In this document: positions 41,001-46,799 of the stretch, one piece after another
Numbering within the stretch: the first letter of the stretch is position 1
How the letters are laid out: the number at the start of each line of letters is the position of its first letter
The notes under the pieces: generated by a model
Seen by the model: only the letters and a program-made list of their open reading frames with translations
Databases searched by the model: none
What the model was told of the DNA's origin: nothing
Program-made: the position numbers and the translations under genes
Source of the DNA: Mesostigma viride
Taxonomy: Eukaryota > Streptophyta > Mesostigmatophyceae > Mesostigmatales > Mesostigmataceae
NCBI GenBank assembly: GCA_009746045.1
Contig: RPFO01000016.1
Span: 761,895 to 825,894 of the forward strand
Direction of reading: 5' to 3'
Length of the DNA stretch: 64,000 bases

Positions 41001-43101
41001 TGGCTGTGCTGAATGGTCGGTAACATGGTGTGTTTGGAAGTGGACTCTCCTTGAGCTTCGAAATCATGTCGTGTGTGGCGTGCGGCATGTTGTGCTTGTG
41101 TGTGTCTGCGAAAAATGGGTGTGCAGGTGGAGGTGGTGGAGAATGGGCAGCAGGCGGTGGAGAAAGTGCGCAACTTCCACACACAGTTCGACATCTGCTT
41201 CATGGACTGCCAGGTGAGCTGCGGATGGGGAAAGCTCTAGCCGCAAAATGATGATAATCTCAAAGCGGAATGATAAAAATAGCCTCGCTGTGGCGCTACT
41301 TTTTCCATGTCTCCGTAAAGTAACAACTTTGTTCAGAGAACCACGATGACACAGGCCGTGTATGAGGGCCATATAAGGGAAACCGCCGTATGATGAGCGC
41401 CCCCCCAGTATTGCCACAGGACCCATCCAACGGTAGTGGTTATTGATATTATCACTACTATTATTATTGTGGTGCGTTCTTATCCTTTGTGATAAGCACT
41501 CCTGCACGCGGCTCATGGTATGCTCAGGGCAACCAACGCTGTCACATAGAAACCCCGTGGGTACCCGTGAGGACTTCCGGGAGGGATACTATGCCCCCGC
41601 GCCCTAGAGCAGTCACACTTGCGGGGGAGCAAAGGGGTGCTCTTTTTCTTTGATTTGAAGCAGCTGCCTCTTGGGGCGCTCGCTTCAGAACAGAGTTATA
41701 AGCACGTGCACCTACGGCAGCACCACTTACACCTACTACAGCCATCGCTCTTACTACATTCTGCTGCGTTTTGCGCTCATGCTGGCCTGCCCTGGCCCTC
41801 AAGCATGCTCTCTCCTTCGATAGGATATGCTGTCTTTGGACGGCATGCCTGTTGTTTTTGGAAATGAGACCAGCCTCCTTGCACGATTACGTCTGTGTGC
41901 AATCTGCCTATCTCTGGTTCATTGTGTGCCATGCCTGCACCCATGATCACATTCTGCCCTACCACCACCACCGTGCCTCGTTACCTCATTGACTGATGTT
42001 CCCATTTTCCCTCCCCCCTTCTTCCCAACCCCATGCCATGTCCCATCTGGTACTATGCTTGCTGATTCTTCCACGTGCCGTCCTCCCCTCCCCCCTTTCT
42101 TCCCTTTCTCCGCTTTCTTCCCTTTCTCCCCTTTCTCCCCTTTCTCCCCTTTCTCCCCTTTCTCCCCTTTCTCCCCTTTCTCCCCTTTCTCCCCTTTCTC
42201 CCCTTTCTCCCCTTTCTCCCCTTTCTCCCCTTTCTCCCCTTTCTCCCCTTTCTCCCCTTTCTCCCCTTTCTCCCCTTTCTCCCCTTTCTCCCCTTTCTCC
42301 CCTTTCTCCCCTTTCTCCCCTTTCTCCCCTTTCTCCCCTTTCTCCCCTTTCTCCCCTTTCTCCCCTTTCTCCCCTTTCTCCCCTTTCTCCCCTTTCTCCC
42401 CTTTCTCCCCTTTCTCCCCTTTCTCCCCTTTCTCCCCTTTCTCCCCTTTCTCCCCTTTCTCCCCTTTCTCCCCTTTCTTCCCTTTCTCCGCTTTCTCCCC
42501 TTTCTCCCCTTCTCCCCCTTCTCCCCTTTCTCCCCTTTCTTCCCTTTCTCCCCTTTCTCCCCTTTCTCCCCTTTCTCCCCTTTCTCCCCTTTCTCCCCTT
42601 TCTCCCCTTTCTCCCCTTTCTCCCCTTTCTCCCCTTTCTCCCCCTTCTCCCCTTTCTCCCCTTTCTCCCCTTTCTCCCCTTTCTCCCCTTTCTTCCCTTT
42701 CTCCGCTTTCTCCCCTTTCTCCCCCTTCTCCCCCTTCTCCCCTTTCTCCCCTTTCTCCACTTTCTCCACTTTCTCCACTTTCTCCCCTTTCCCCCTCCTC
42801 TCCCCTTTCCACCTTCACCTCTCTTCCCCGTCCCACCCCCCTCGTGCCCCCTGGACCGCAGATGCCCACCCTGGACGGCCTGGAGGCGACCAAGATCATC
42901 CGGCGCGAGGAGGCGGAGGCGGAGCGGGCCGGCCGCAAGCCGCGCCACCTGCCCATCGTGGCGGTGACGGCCAATGCGTTTGTGGAGGACCGCGAGCGCT
43001 GCATGGCGTGCGGGATGGACGACTACATCACCAAGCCCGTCATGAAGGCCAGCATCCTAGAGACGCTCAACCGATGGACGGGGCTGACTCGGCCCGAATG
43101 A
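9980..43101 (+). CDS. PHY: phytochrome hybrid histidine kinase (26 exons joined)
   Basis: Exons: 9980-10156 (tentative), 11715-11870, 13967-14056, 15930-16044, 17478-17549, 17937-18040, 19165-19233, 20109-20186, 20895-21018, 22587-22765, 23356-23505, 24620-24694, 25478-25670, 27555-27784, 29757-29924, 30500-30616, 31191-31412, 31980-32318, 32840-32878, 33112-33259, 34421-34617, 35662-36147, 36548-36584, 37866-38905, 41127-41213, 42862-43101. All junctions are GT-AG, all phases agree, and the product is about 1,643 residues. Domain order is PAS, GAF with bilin Cys333, PHY, PAS, PAS, HisKA (His894), HATPase with N, G1 and G2 boxes, a receiver lacking its Asp, and a canonical receiver (Asp1562). 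It is a red/far-red-type photoreceptor that would signal by His-to-Asp phosphotransfer. Plant phytochromes lack the receiver and the phospho-acceptor His, so this is the algal type. Exon 1 is the only weak part. Confidence 0.93.
11534..11652 (+). repeat. tandem copies of the exon-2 acceptor and exon start
   Basis: Two upstream copies (11534-11565 and 11618-11652) repeat the start of exon 2: GGAGGAGAACTGGAGCA, followed in the nearer copy by TCTTCCACTCGCT. The nearer copy also retains the ACAG acceptor. The real exon starts at 11715, so the spacing is about 80-95 bases. Confidence 0.8.
11715..16044 (+). CDS. PHY: phytochrome exons 2-4: N-terminal PAS domain
   Basis: Exons 11715-11870, 13967-14056 and 15930-16044 give residues 60-180. 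The join produces [19 protein letters not shown] followed by [13 protein letters not shown], the phytochrome PAS core (compare the usual IQPxGxLLxxD…VxxxSxN pattern), then [12 protein letters not shown] and a helix ending [12 protein letters not shown]. Introns are phase 0, 0 and 1. There is no Cys upstream of the PAS core where bacterial-type phytochromes attach biliverdin, which fits bilin attachment in the GAF domain. Confidence 0.9.
11947..11985 (+). repeat. copy of the exon-2 end and donor
   Basis: CGTGCTGGACAGCCCCCTGC followed by GGGTGGGTC repeats the last ~20 bases of exon 2 and its donor (11851-11877) with two changes, about 95 bases into the intron. Confidence 0.85.
12402..13795. mobile_element. 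hAT-like DNA transposon in phytochrome intron 2
   Basis: The ends are inverted repeats CAGTGCTTCTACTAA(G/C)GG and both continue into subterminal repeats of CGTCAA(A)C(C)GGTTGAC. There are four copies in about 150 bases at the left (12,428-12,566) and several inverted ones at the right (13,620-13,775). The flanks read CTTAGGTT (12394-12401) and CTTGGGTG (13796-13803), an 8-bp duplication with two mismatches. A CAGTG start, short inverted repeats, clustered subterminal motifs and an 8-bp duplication fit the hAT superfamily. At 1.4 kb it is too small for a full transposase. It carries a possible coding remnant on the minus strand. Confidence 0.75.
13129..13302 (-). CDS. small frame inside the hAT-like element, possible transposase remnant
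   Basis: A 57-codon frame starts [20 protein letters not shown], becomes Arg/Lys/Glu-rich and stops at TGA. A second frame just below it (to about 12,900) encodes an acidic-then-basic segment ([12 protein letters not shown], then [17 protein letters not shown]). Together they look like the disordered N-terminus of a nuclear protein, with the two parts joined by a frameshift or short intron. No BED finger or catalytic motif is visible, so whether it was the element's transposase is a guess. Confidence 0.3.
   Translation of the reverse strand: MSKKNGLAGFKTSTLDALFEKQTGETVPVATGNIVDLGRNLDEKEGRQEREKRKSRP
14231..15199. repeat. 11-bp tandem array (GGAGCCTCGAT)n in intron 3
   Basis: About 88 units of GGAGCCTCGAT, with a two-state variant (GCAGCCTCGAT) scattered through the array and one 4-base deletion near 15,010. 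Because 11 is not a multiple of 3 and no unit contains a stop in any frame, the array is open in almost all six frames and produces large false proteins on both strands. Confidence 0.97.
16232..17110. repeat. polypyrimidine tract of (CT)n, (CCCT)n and C runs in intron 4
   Basis: Almost 880 bases of nearly uninterrupted pyrimidine on the coding strand: CT dinucleotides, CCCT and CCT units, then C runs near 16,850-16,970, then CT again. It is well suited to triplex (H-DNA) formation. The open frames through it (Ser/Leu/Pro or Arg/Glu/Gly) are artefacts. Confidence 0.97.
17391..17430 (+). repeat. copy of the exon-5 acceptor and exon start
   Basis: AATGGCGCAGGTGTGCAATT and the AAGGGACTC that follows repeat the acceptor and first codons of exon 5 (ATGGTGCAGGCGTGCAACTA, AAGGGCCTC at 17,469-17,498), about 72 bases upstream, with roughly 80% identity. 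Confidence 0.8.
17478..23505 (+). CDS. PHY: phytochrome exons 5-11: GAF (chromophore) domain
   Basis: Exons 17478-17549, 17937-18040, 19165-19233, 20109-20186, 20895-21018, 22587-22765 and 23356-23505 give residues 180-438. Signature stretches are [27 protein letters not shown] (the PASDIP-type motif with the conserved Asp284 and Pro286), and [13 protein letters not shown]. In the last, Cys333 aligns with the bilin-attachment Cys of plant and algal phytochromes and the His after it with the usual neighbour; the second conserved His is not certain. [11 protein letters not shown] and the connecting helix to PHY follow. The splice at 21018/22587 falls four residues before the Cys. Confidence 0.93.
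18125..18325 (+). repeat. two copies of the exon-6 end and donor
   Basis: The segment GCGATCTGCAACGTGGTGGT followed by TGGGGTGC at 18,150-18,177 is nearly identical to the end of exon 6. A more diverged copy with GCGATGTGCAGTGTGGTCCT is at 18,279-18,306. The period is about 130-138 bases, and each copy still carries its GTGCG or GTGCA donor. Confidence 0.85.
18419..18590 (+). repeat. 43-bp tandem repeat, 4 copies, in intron 6
   Basis: Four nearly identical units beginning CAGGCAAGAAGGAACGGA and containing GGGCGGGCTTGCTGATC, spaced 43 bases apart. The copies are almost perfect, so the expansion is recent. Confidence 0.9.
19234..19540 (+). repeat. 107-bp tandem repeats of the exon-7 end and donor
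   Basis: The unit includes the last 50 bases of exon 7 (…[16 protein letters not shown]), the GTGAGC donor and about 55 intron bases. Copies start at 19184 (the real exon), 19291 and 19398, exactly 107 bases apart, with very few differences. A degenerate fourth copy lies at about 19,530-19,560. Each keeps an intact donor, but none of the extra copies has an acceptor of its own before it. Confidence 0.93.
22425..22572. repeat. 10-bp tandem array (CATCCACCTC)n next to the exon-10 acceptor
   Basis: About 15 units of CATCCACCTC, the first three or four reading CATCCGCCTC. It ends 14 bases before the acceptor of the exon that carries the chromophore Cys and doubles as its pyrimidine-rich tract. 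Confidence 0.93.
24041..24335 (-). pseudogene. nad7: nuclear copy of mitochondrial nad7 fragment (numt)
   Basis: On the minus strand a 270-base AT-rich frame encodes [20 protein letters not shown], then [20 protein letters not shown] and [11 protein letters not shown]. This is the highly conserved core of complex I subunit Nad7 (49-kDa, NDUFS2). The family normally reads [25 protein letters not shown] here, so several conserved residues are changed. The segment just before it, GEVVERA in the family, is frameshifted to [10 protein letters not shown]. The frame stops shortly after [10 protein letters not shown]-richness unlike the flanking exons, and a gene normally encoded in algal mitochondrial DNA, point to transfer of mitochondrial DNA into phytochrome intron 11. 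It should be non-functional. Confidence 0.88.
24620..27784 (+). CDS. PHY: phytochrome exons 12-14: PHY domain
   Basis: Exons 24620-24694, 25478-25670 and 27555-27784 give residues 439-604. [13 protein letters not shown] matches the MDLxxCDGAALYY start of the PHY domain, [10 protein letters not shown] matches the DFLFWFR strand that opens the tongue, and the NPHHSF stretch aligns with the PRxSF motif that closes it. Two tongue positions are unusual: the Arg of PRxSF is His554, and the W-G-G turn reads WPA at 535-537. The domain ends in the expected long helix (…[18 protein letters not shown]). Confidence 0.9.
24692..24975 (+). repeat. 57-bp repeats of the exon-12 end and donor, 5 copies
   Basis: Five units start CAGGTAC(G/A/C)G, the last codon of exon 12 plus its donor, and run through GGGCAGGTGCCGCCGC and AAGCGGTTCTTAG. 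They are about 57 bases apart. The first is the true exon end. The copies differ at 5-10 positions. Confidence 0.9.
25671..25712 (+). repeat. copy of the exon-13 end and donor
   Basis: GTCATCTGGTTCCGCAAGGG followed by CGGGTGG repeats the exon-13 end (GTCGTCTGGTTCCGCAAAGG, then TGGGTGC) about 36 bases downstream. Confidence 0.85.
26059..27252 (+). repeat. ~100-bp tandem array, 12 copies, in intron 13
   Basis: Twelve units of 97-101 bases, each with TGTATTCAAGATGGCAACCC, TCGACACTTGACACGCTCG, a CCCTAGGATACCG block and ATCATCAACTATCCTCTTTT. Differences are mostly single-base indels in the T run and C run. No match to the flanking exons is visible. Confidence 0.97.
27785..29756. other. intron 14, no recognised element
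   Basis: Two kilobases of GC-rich sequence with open frames on both strands at 28,300-29,230, none of which resembles a known protein. I find no terminal repeats, tail or target duplication. It may be an old transposon, but the sequence does not show it. Confidence 0.35.
29757..32318 (+). CDS. PHY: phytochrome exons 15-18: tandem PAS pair and linker
   Basis: Exons 29757-29924, 30500-30616, 31191-31412 and 31980-32318 give residues 605-886. The first PAS has [16 protein letters not shown], then [17 protein letters not shown], and closes with [17 protein letters not shown]. The second opens with [20 protein letters not shown] and closes with [16 protein letters not shown] coiled-coil-like helix ([17 protein letters not shown]) leads straight into the H-box. 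Two PAS domains between PHY and the kinase are shared with plant phytochromes and with algal hybrid phytochromes. Confidence 0.9.
30690..30740 (+). repeat. diverged copy of the exon-16 end
   Basis: TCCATCCTGCAGATGGTTTG and the sequence to TATCAAGGTCAC resemble the exon-16 end (AGCATCCTGCAGGCGGCATG … ATTGAGGTACTG, 30,576-30,620) at a spacing of about 110 bases, including the donor. Confidence 0.55.
31790..31979 (+). repeat. ~59-bp repeats running into the exon-18 acceptor
   Basis: Three units containing GTG(C)C(A/G)TGCATGCGTGACTG, TGAGTTTGCTAGAACCTC and a CGC run end at the exon-18 acceptor. The last unit is altered to CTCGCATGGCCCGCAG. Confidence 0.8.
32319..32462 (+). repeat. two copies of the exon-18 end and donor
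   Basis: TGCCAAGTCGGTGTGTGCCC (32,376 onward) and TGCCAATGCGGTGCGTGGGC (32,436 onward) repeat TGCCAAGTCGGTGCGTGGCC, the end of exon 18 and its donor. Units also share a CTTG(T/C)(T/C)TTCCCTGCTC block and are 60-70 bases long. Confidence 0.88.
32840..33259 (+). CDS. PHY: phytochrome exons 19-20: HisKA dimerisation and phospho-acceptor domain
   Basis: The 39-bp exon 32840-32878 encodes [13 protein letters not shown] and exon 33112-33259 continues [20 protein letters not shown] and the second helix ending [12 protein letters not shown]. This is a complete H-box with phospho-acceptor His894. Plant phytochromes have lost this His, so a working His kinase is likely here. Confidence 0.95.
33260..34420. 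other. intron 20, nothing recognised
   Basis: About 1.1 kb with no tandem array, transposon end or coding signal that I can recognise. It contrasts with the other introns, most of which carry arrays. Confidence 0.4.
34421..36584 (+). CDS. PHY: phytochrome exons 21-23: HATPase catalytic domain with a ~115-residue insert
   Basis: Exons 34421-34617, 35662-36147 and 36548-36584, completed by the start of 37866-38905. The N box is [13 protein letters not shown], the G1 box [13 protein letters not shown], the F box LFQRFTQ, and the G2 box YGGTGLGL, split across exons 23 and 24. Between [14 protein letters not shown] and [12 protein letters not shown], exon 22 carries an insert of about 115 residues. 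It is rich in Pro, Gln, Gly and Ser, with degenerate QGNS repeats, where most kinases have a short strand connection. The insert stays in frame with no internal splice pair. Confidence 0.92.
36230..36360 (+). repeat. two copies of the exon-22 end and donor
   Basis: GCGCTTCACGCAGTTGTTCC (36,234) and AGCGCTTCATACAGGTTTGT (36,334) repeat AGCGCTTCACGCAGGTGTGT, the exon-22 end and donor, about 100 bases apart. Both also share a CGGTAGGGGTG-like or GGTGGTGG stretch downstream. In the nearer copy the donor GT has become TT. Confidence 0.8.
36628..37076. mobile_element. inverted-repeat element in intron 23, possible MITE
   Basis: GTGAAACAGTTGGCGAGAGA at 36,631 onward and its complement ending at about 37,076 are inverted over about 27 bases with one indel. 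ATCTTTGTCTCTGT lies directly outside both ends (36,612 and 37,083), which could be a target duplication, though it is not adjacent on the right. There is no coding content. The class cannot be assigned. Confidence 0.45.
37322..37600. repeat. (GGGA)n and (GGGTGGGC)n array in intron 23
   Basis: About 170 bases of GGGA tetramers followed by about 100 bases of GGGT/GGGC tetramers. The second part meets the pattern for many overlapping G-quadruplexes on the coding (RNA) strand. Confidence 0.96.
37757..37850. repeat. (ACC)n and (CCG)n trinucleotide array at the exon-24 acceptor
   Basis: About 18 ACC units then about 9 CCG units, ending roughly 15 bases before the exon-24 acceptor. Confidence 0.93.
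37866..43101 (+). CDS. PHY: phytochrome exons 24-26: pseudo-receiver and receiver domains
   Basis: Exon 24 (37866-38905, 346 codons) finishes the ATPase domain ([10 protein letters not shown]) and then holds a receiver-like fold starting [12 protein letters not shown]. At the phospho-acceptor strand it reads [10 protein letters not shown], with no Asp, and it ends PGLIKRVIS. The true receiver begins [14 protein letters not shown] in exon 24, passes through exon 25 (41127-41213, FDICFMDCQ with Asp1562) and exon 26 (42862-43101: [15 protein letters not shown], and YITKPV with Lys1622). It ends at a TGA at 43099-43101, 12 residues after the last helix starts. The acidic pair, acceptor Asp, Thr and Lys are all present, so this receiver should be active. 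Confidence 0.93.
38906..40235 (+). repeat. three-tier array: exon-24 end plus (TTCCTTACGGTCTG)n
   Basis: The higher-order unit is the exon-24 end (CCACCATGGGATGCGAC), its GTGAGTGCG donor, about 45 further bases and a run of TTCCTTACGGTCTG 14-mers. It occurs three times, with 27, 32 and 21 14-mers (approximate). The exon-end copies at 39,332 and 39,864 differ from the real one at one position in 30. Further decayed copies follow at 40,237, 40,349, 40,458 and 40,606. Confidence 0.95.
42096..42795. repeat. 9-bp pyrimidine array (CCCCTTTCT)n in intron 25
   Basis: About 77 units of CCCCTTTCT, with CTTCCCTTT and CCGCTTTCT variants spaced irregularly, ending about 65 bases before the last acceptor. 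Period 9 keeps all frames open (Pro-Phe-Ser and the Gly-Glu-Lys complement), so frames through it are not proteins. Confidence 0.97.
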
Positions 43102-43180
43102 TGGTGCTGATTCGACCGAAGTCCGGGGGCTGACTCGGCCACAGTGTCGGGGCTTGCTCGGCACGAGTGATTGGGCTGAG
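43102..43180 (+). repeat. repeats of the terminal-exon end past the stop codon
   Basis: GGGGCTGACTCGGCC, part of the last codons (43,080-43,094), recurs at 43,125 and, altered, at 43,151. Each copy is followed by a GAATGA or GAGTGA and TGGGCTGA or TGGTGCTGA. The real stop (TGA at 43,099-43,101) lies in the first unit. Confidence 0.7.
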
Positions 43181-45159
43181 GAACCGCTGTGGGCGCATGT
43201 CTGTCTATGGTCGAGGGAGTGACCCCCGTACCCCGCGTAAGGGCCCTTGCGGCGGACGAAACTACCCCTTGCATCTCCATTGTGGCATGTCCTTGCTTAG
43301 CCCCAGGGCCAACTTGTGTCCTTGCACAAGTTGTGGGTGGCATATCCCTTCCTCGCCAATCGCCGTGCATGCTGTTCGCCAATCTTGCGAAGTCATTCGC
43401 GCATTTCTTGGATGCATGCGTATCGATGGGACGCTACTGTCCCAGCGGAGTCATATCATCGACGGGGATGCAGGGCGGTCCTCAGTGATGGAGGGGTTGG
43501 GGGGCGTTGAGAAGGACTATTGGTGAGGTTGGTGAGGATGCGACGGCCAGTGTCTGTTGGAGTGGAACCGTCAATCTCGCCACGTGCTGGATGAGCAGAT
43601 GGTGGTGACGCCGGGCTCGGGAGGTGGATGCGGAGCGTGAGAATCGCCAGGAGGGGAGGCCCCGCCTGGGGATCGCCTGACGGTCATGTGGGCCATATTC
43701 GGCGGTTCATCCAGCGAATAGCCCCCTTGTATCGTTTGGATAATTAGGCGGTCCATGGTGCTGTTTGAGGGCCAGTGTCTCCGTTGCCTACGTCTGCATC
43801 GGTGACGTGCATCAGTGACAATAATCGACTTGGCTCTATTCAATTGGCGACTTGGATCGATACTTGGGTACATCTTGGATCAAGTGGGCGTCATCCAGTC
43901 GGCCAATGCTCCGCAAGGGTGCGGATGACTCCCAGGGCCGCGTATTTAAAGAATAAGTCTCGTTTTTATTTTTAGCAAAGCCCCATGGGGGAGTCACATG
44001 CATGTACCTTACAGCGAACCGCGAGGCATATCACGGGGACTTGGGTTACGTGCGGGGCACGTTGTGGGCATGGGAGGCCGGGTGGGAAGTGGTGGGAAGG
44101 GGCTCCCACCTGGCGAGGAAGGAATGTTCACTCTCCGTGAAGACGAGGGAGTGACCACTCCCCTTCAGGAGGAGTGTATGGCCACCTCTCGGAACGAGGA
44201 TGATTGGTCATCAAGGAAGAATCAAGGTTACTGCACCCTGCCAGGAGGAATGAACATACACTCCCCGCTCGTCACGAGCGCGGTTCGGCGTGATCACGGT
44301 GAGAATGCGTTCGGCATTGGGGTTCATGATTTATGGGCCTCATGGCCAGACCCTTGTGGGGAAGGTGGGTGCCGGGTGGGTGATGTGGCCCGTCCGACTG
44401 GGAGCCGTCGTTTTCCCTGGGGTCGCGGCTTATGTGTGGCTCTCGGGTCTCCGGGTCACGTTCAAGTCCTGGTTGCCGATCCAACGGGCCTAGGCGGAGG
44501 GAGATGAGCAGGGAGAGGCTCGTCGCCCTATCATCGGCCCAGAATCGGAGAGCATGGGAACAGGAACACCCGTGTGACACATAGGGATGGCAAAATCATC
44601 TTGGCGGAGCACATTTCGAAGAATTTGCGTAGACCGTTCTTGGGACGGCGTGTGAAGAGGGGGCGCAATGTGAGCACTTCCATTGGCGTCTACTGGTTGA
44701 TGGTGGATCTTGTCGCAACACATTTGACGATGCGGCTAGGATGGTATGACGAAAACATGGTCTAACGATCCCGGGCAAGCTGCACGTCAAACTGTAACCC
44801 ATCCATCCATCCATCCATCCACCCACCCACCCACCCACCCACCGAATCTGCGCATGTTTGCAAGGGTGGCCTGCAAAATGTGCTCCGCCAGTGTGGTTTA
44901 ACGGGCAAGTTAGAACACATGTTACTTGATACGTATAAACTGCAGTGTATAAAATACACTGTATATTTCCAGGGCCAAATACAGTGAAATACTGTATATG
45001 ATATGTGTTGCCCCACGGCAACTGATCATTGCCCCTGAGGATAGCCGCAACAGTACTGCCTCGTCTGCCATTACAGCAGAGGACAGCTCAGGTGAGGTTT
45101 ATACCCCTCCTAGTGACTATATGATTGTGTAATTTTTTTTTCTAATGAGATTAGCAGAG
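43181..45159. other. downstream region, no gene recognised
   Basis: A 169-codon plus-strand frame at 43,998-44,507 is Gly/Arg-rich and resembles nothing. It contains a weak ~60-base repeat (AGGAGGAATG…CACTC at 44,115, 44,166 and 44,238) and I do not call it a gene. There is a microsatellite of ATCC and ACCC at 44,798-44,843. The phytochrome 3' UTR and polyadenylation site must lie here, but no signal stands out. Confidence 0.4.
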
Positions 45160-45172
45160 TACTTCGTGGCAT

Positions 45173-45257
45173 TGAATTGAATTGAATTGAATTGGAACAT
45201 AACTCCGTTGGGAGTATATGTAGCACATATCCCTGAGAATGGGCATATGGCTTTTAA
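45173..45257 (-). mobile_element. 85-bp retro-insertion with 13-bp target duplication
   Basis: The insert is bounded by TACTTCGTGGCAT at 45160-45172 and 45258-45270. On the minus strand it holds only the last ~65 bases of the retroelement family (GGATATGTGCTACATATACT, then CCCAACGGAG) and four CAATT units of tail. The same host repeat occurs without the insert at about 58,800-58,860 (GTACACTCCGTGGCATGCCC), which is the empty site. Confidence 0.9.
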
Positions 45258-45811
45258 TACTTCGTGGCATGCCTATGCGCATGACACGCAAGTACTAACT
45301 TGCATATGGTTGGGGCATGATGCAGACGATTTTGTGTAACTTTCATGTAATTATCTTCCTAATGAAGGCAAAGTGCAGTCATTCACGCCTTACTTAGTTG
45401 GGTTCGAGGGTTACTTAGGGTCAACCCAACTTAACCCGTGTTTTTTTTTTAATTAGAACGCGATATATCGCGTTGTAAGCTTTTTTTAGAACGCGTATAG
45501 CACCTAAGGAAATTTTTTTTTCACGGTCATATATATACTTCCCTGAAAGCCCATAAATCAAAGGATTTTTGGAGCTACTCAGACCTACAAAATGTTAATT
45601 CATTAGAGAGATACACTGGTTTGAATACAGGGGGGTCTGACCATGACCGCGATTTCTTGACCCTAGGTCACAAGTCATGTGCTTATTCACAAATGGTTCA
45701 TGAAAAAAATCTGGCTTCGTGCACGAGCTATGGGCAACATATACAGGCTCTGTGAAACAAAACTCATGCCCATTGGGCCACTGGAGCTATTTTTCATTAG
45801 CATCACAATTA

Positions 45812-46655
45812 CGTCCGCGACCGCTTCAAGCTGTTGGGGAGTTGGCTTCCTGACACTGCCGACGATGTGGACACCCGCATCGGCCTTGCCTGGGCCAAGC
45901 TCCGTTCGCTCAAAACCTACTGGCGCTCGAAGGGCCTGGGCGAGCACCGCAAGCGCATGCTCTTCAAGGTCCTCGTCCTCACGGTGCTCACGTATGGCGC
46001 CGAGGCGTGGACAATCCCACCCAAACTGGCAGCTAGGCTAGCTAGACGGCACGGTTTACAGGATATGCTCCGACAGGTCCTTAACGTAGGGTTTTCCGAG
46101 CGTCCGTCATCAGAGTCTTTGTATCATGGCATGCCTCGTATTTCGGACGAGATTAGGCAGCGTAGGATAGCATTTGTAGGACACCTTGCTCGCACCAGCC
46201 AGGTCGACACCGCCCTTGGTCTGGCCGGCCCCCAGCGGCTTGGCCAGCCAGGGCGACACATTCTGCCCTGGCCTGGCCCCGAGGGCATTCCCAAAAGGGC
46301 AGGGAATCCTGTCACGAACTACATCCAGATGTTGCTGGACGACCTAGTGGTCCCAGCCCAGTTTGAGCACCGCATCCACTCTCTCTCCCGTCTTTGAACT
46401 GCCATGCAGGACAAGACGCGGTGGAAGAAGATTGTTGATCAAGGCGCACACGCCCGACCCTGTGGGCAAGCCCCCTCCCCCCAAGCGGAGCCGGAGGCGT
46501 TTTGATGAGTAAGTGTAGTTAGGATTTTCTAGACTAGATAGCTTAGAGTTAGGATAGTTCGATCACGCGGCTTCCTCCACCCCATCCATCATGGAATATG
46601 TGCTACATGATCTCCCCACGGAGGCATATGTTATATAATTTAATTTAATTTTTTA
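45812..46655 (+). pseudogene. 5'-truncated LINE copy, reverse transcriptase C-terminus
   Basis: An open frame (45,834-46,397) encodes the region after the reverse-transcriptase palm: RSKGLGEHRKRMLFKVLVLT, YGAEAWT, then ESLYHGMPRISDEIRQRRIA and FVGHLAR. These are the usual C-terminal blocks of LINE ORF2 proteins. It is about 85% like 57,420-57,860. The 5' end stops abruptly at about 45,812. The 3' end has the family hairpin (CTCCCCACGGAG) and a TTTAA-type tail (46,635-46,655). Possible target duplication: ATCACAATT on the left, ATCACAACT on the right. The catalytic part is missing. Confidence 0.8.
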
Positions 46656-46799
46656 TATCACAACTACAACGCAGTACAACGCAGTGGGAAAAATGAGAGC
46701 CCTTCACAACATGACGCAACGCCACGAGCCCCATAAACGGGGCCATAGTGAGCTTGGAGGGTCAAAACGTTGAAAATAGGTGTTGTATAAGTTATACAG

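Noticed and set aside
41919-43133. Pro-Phe-Ser and Gly-Glu-Lys repeat proteins resembling collagen-like chains
   Set aside because: Translation of the CCCCTTTCT array. Only 42,862-43,101 codes, as the last phytochrome exon.
43998-44507. 169-codon Gly/Arg-rich frame downstream of the phytochrome
   Set aside because: No domain, no splice context, and an internal ~60-base DNA repeat explains part of its length.
44998-45132. 44-codon frame containing PEDSRNSTASSAITAEDSSG with a possible GTGAGG donor
   Set aside because: Composition looks protein-like, but there is no partner exon, homology or conserved start, and it lies in repeat-rich intergenic sequence.
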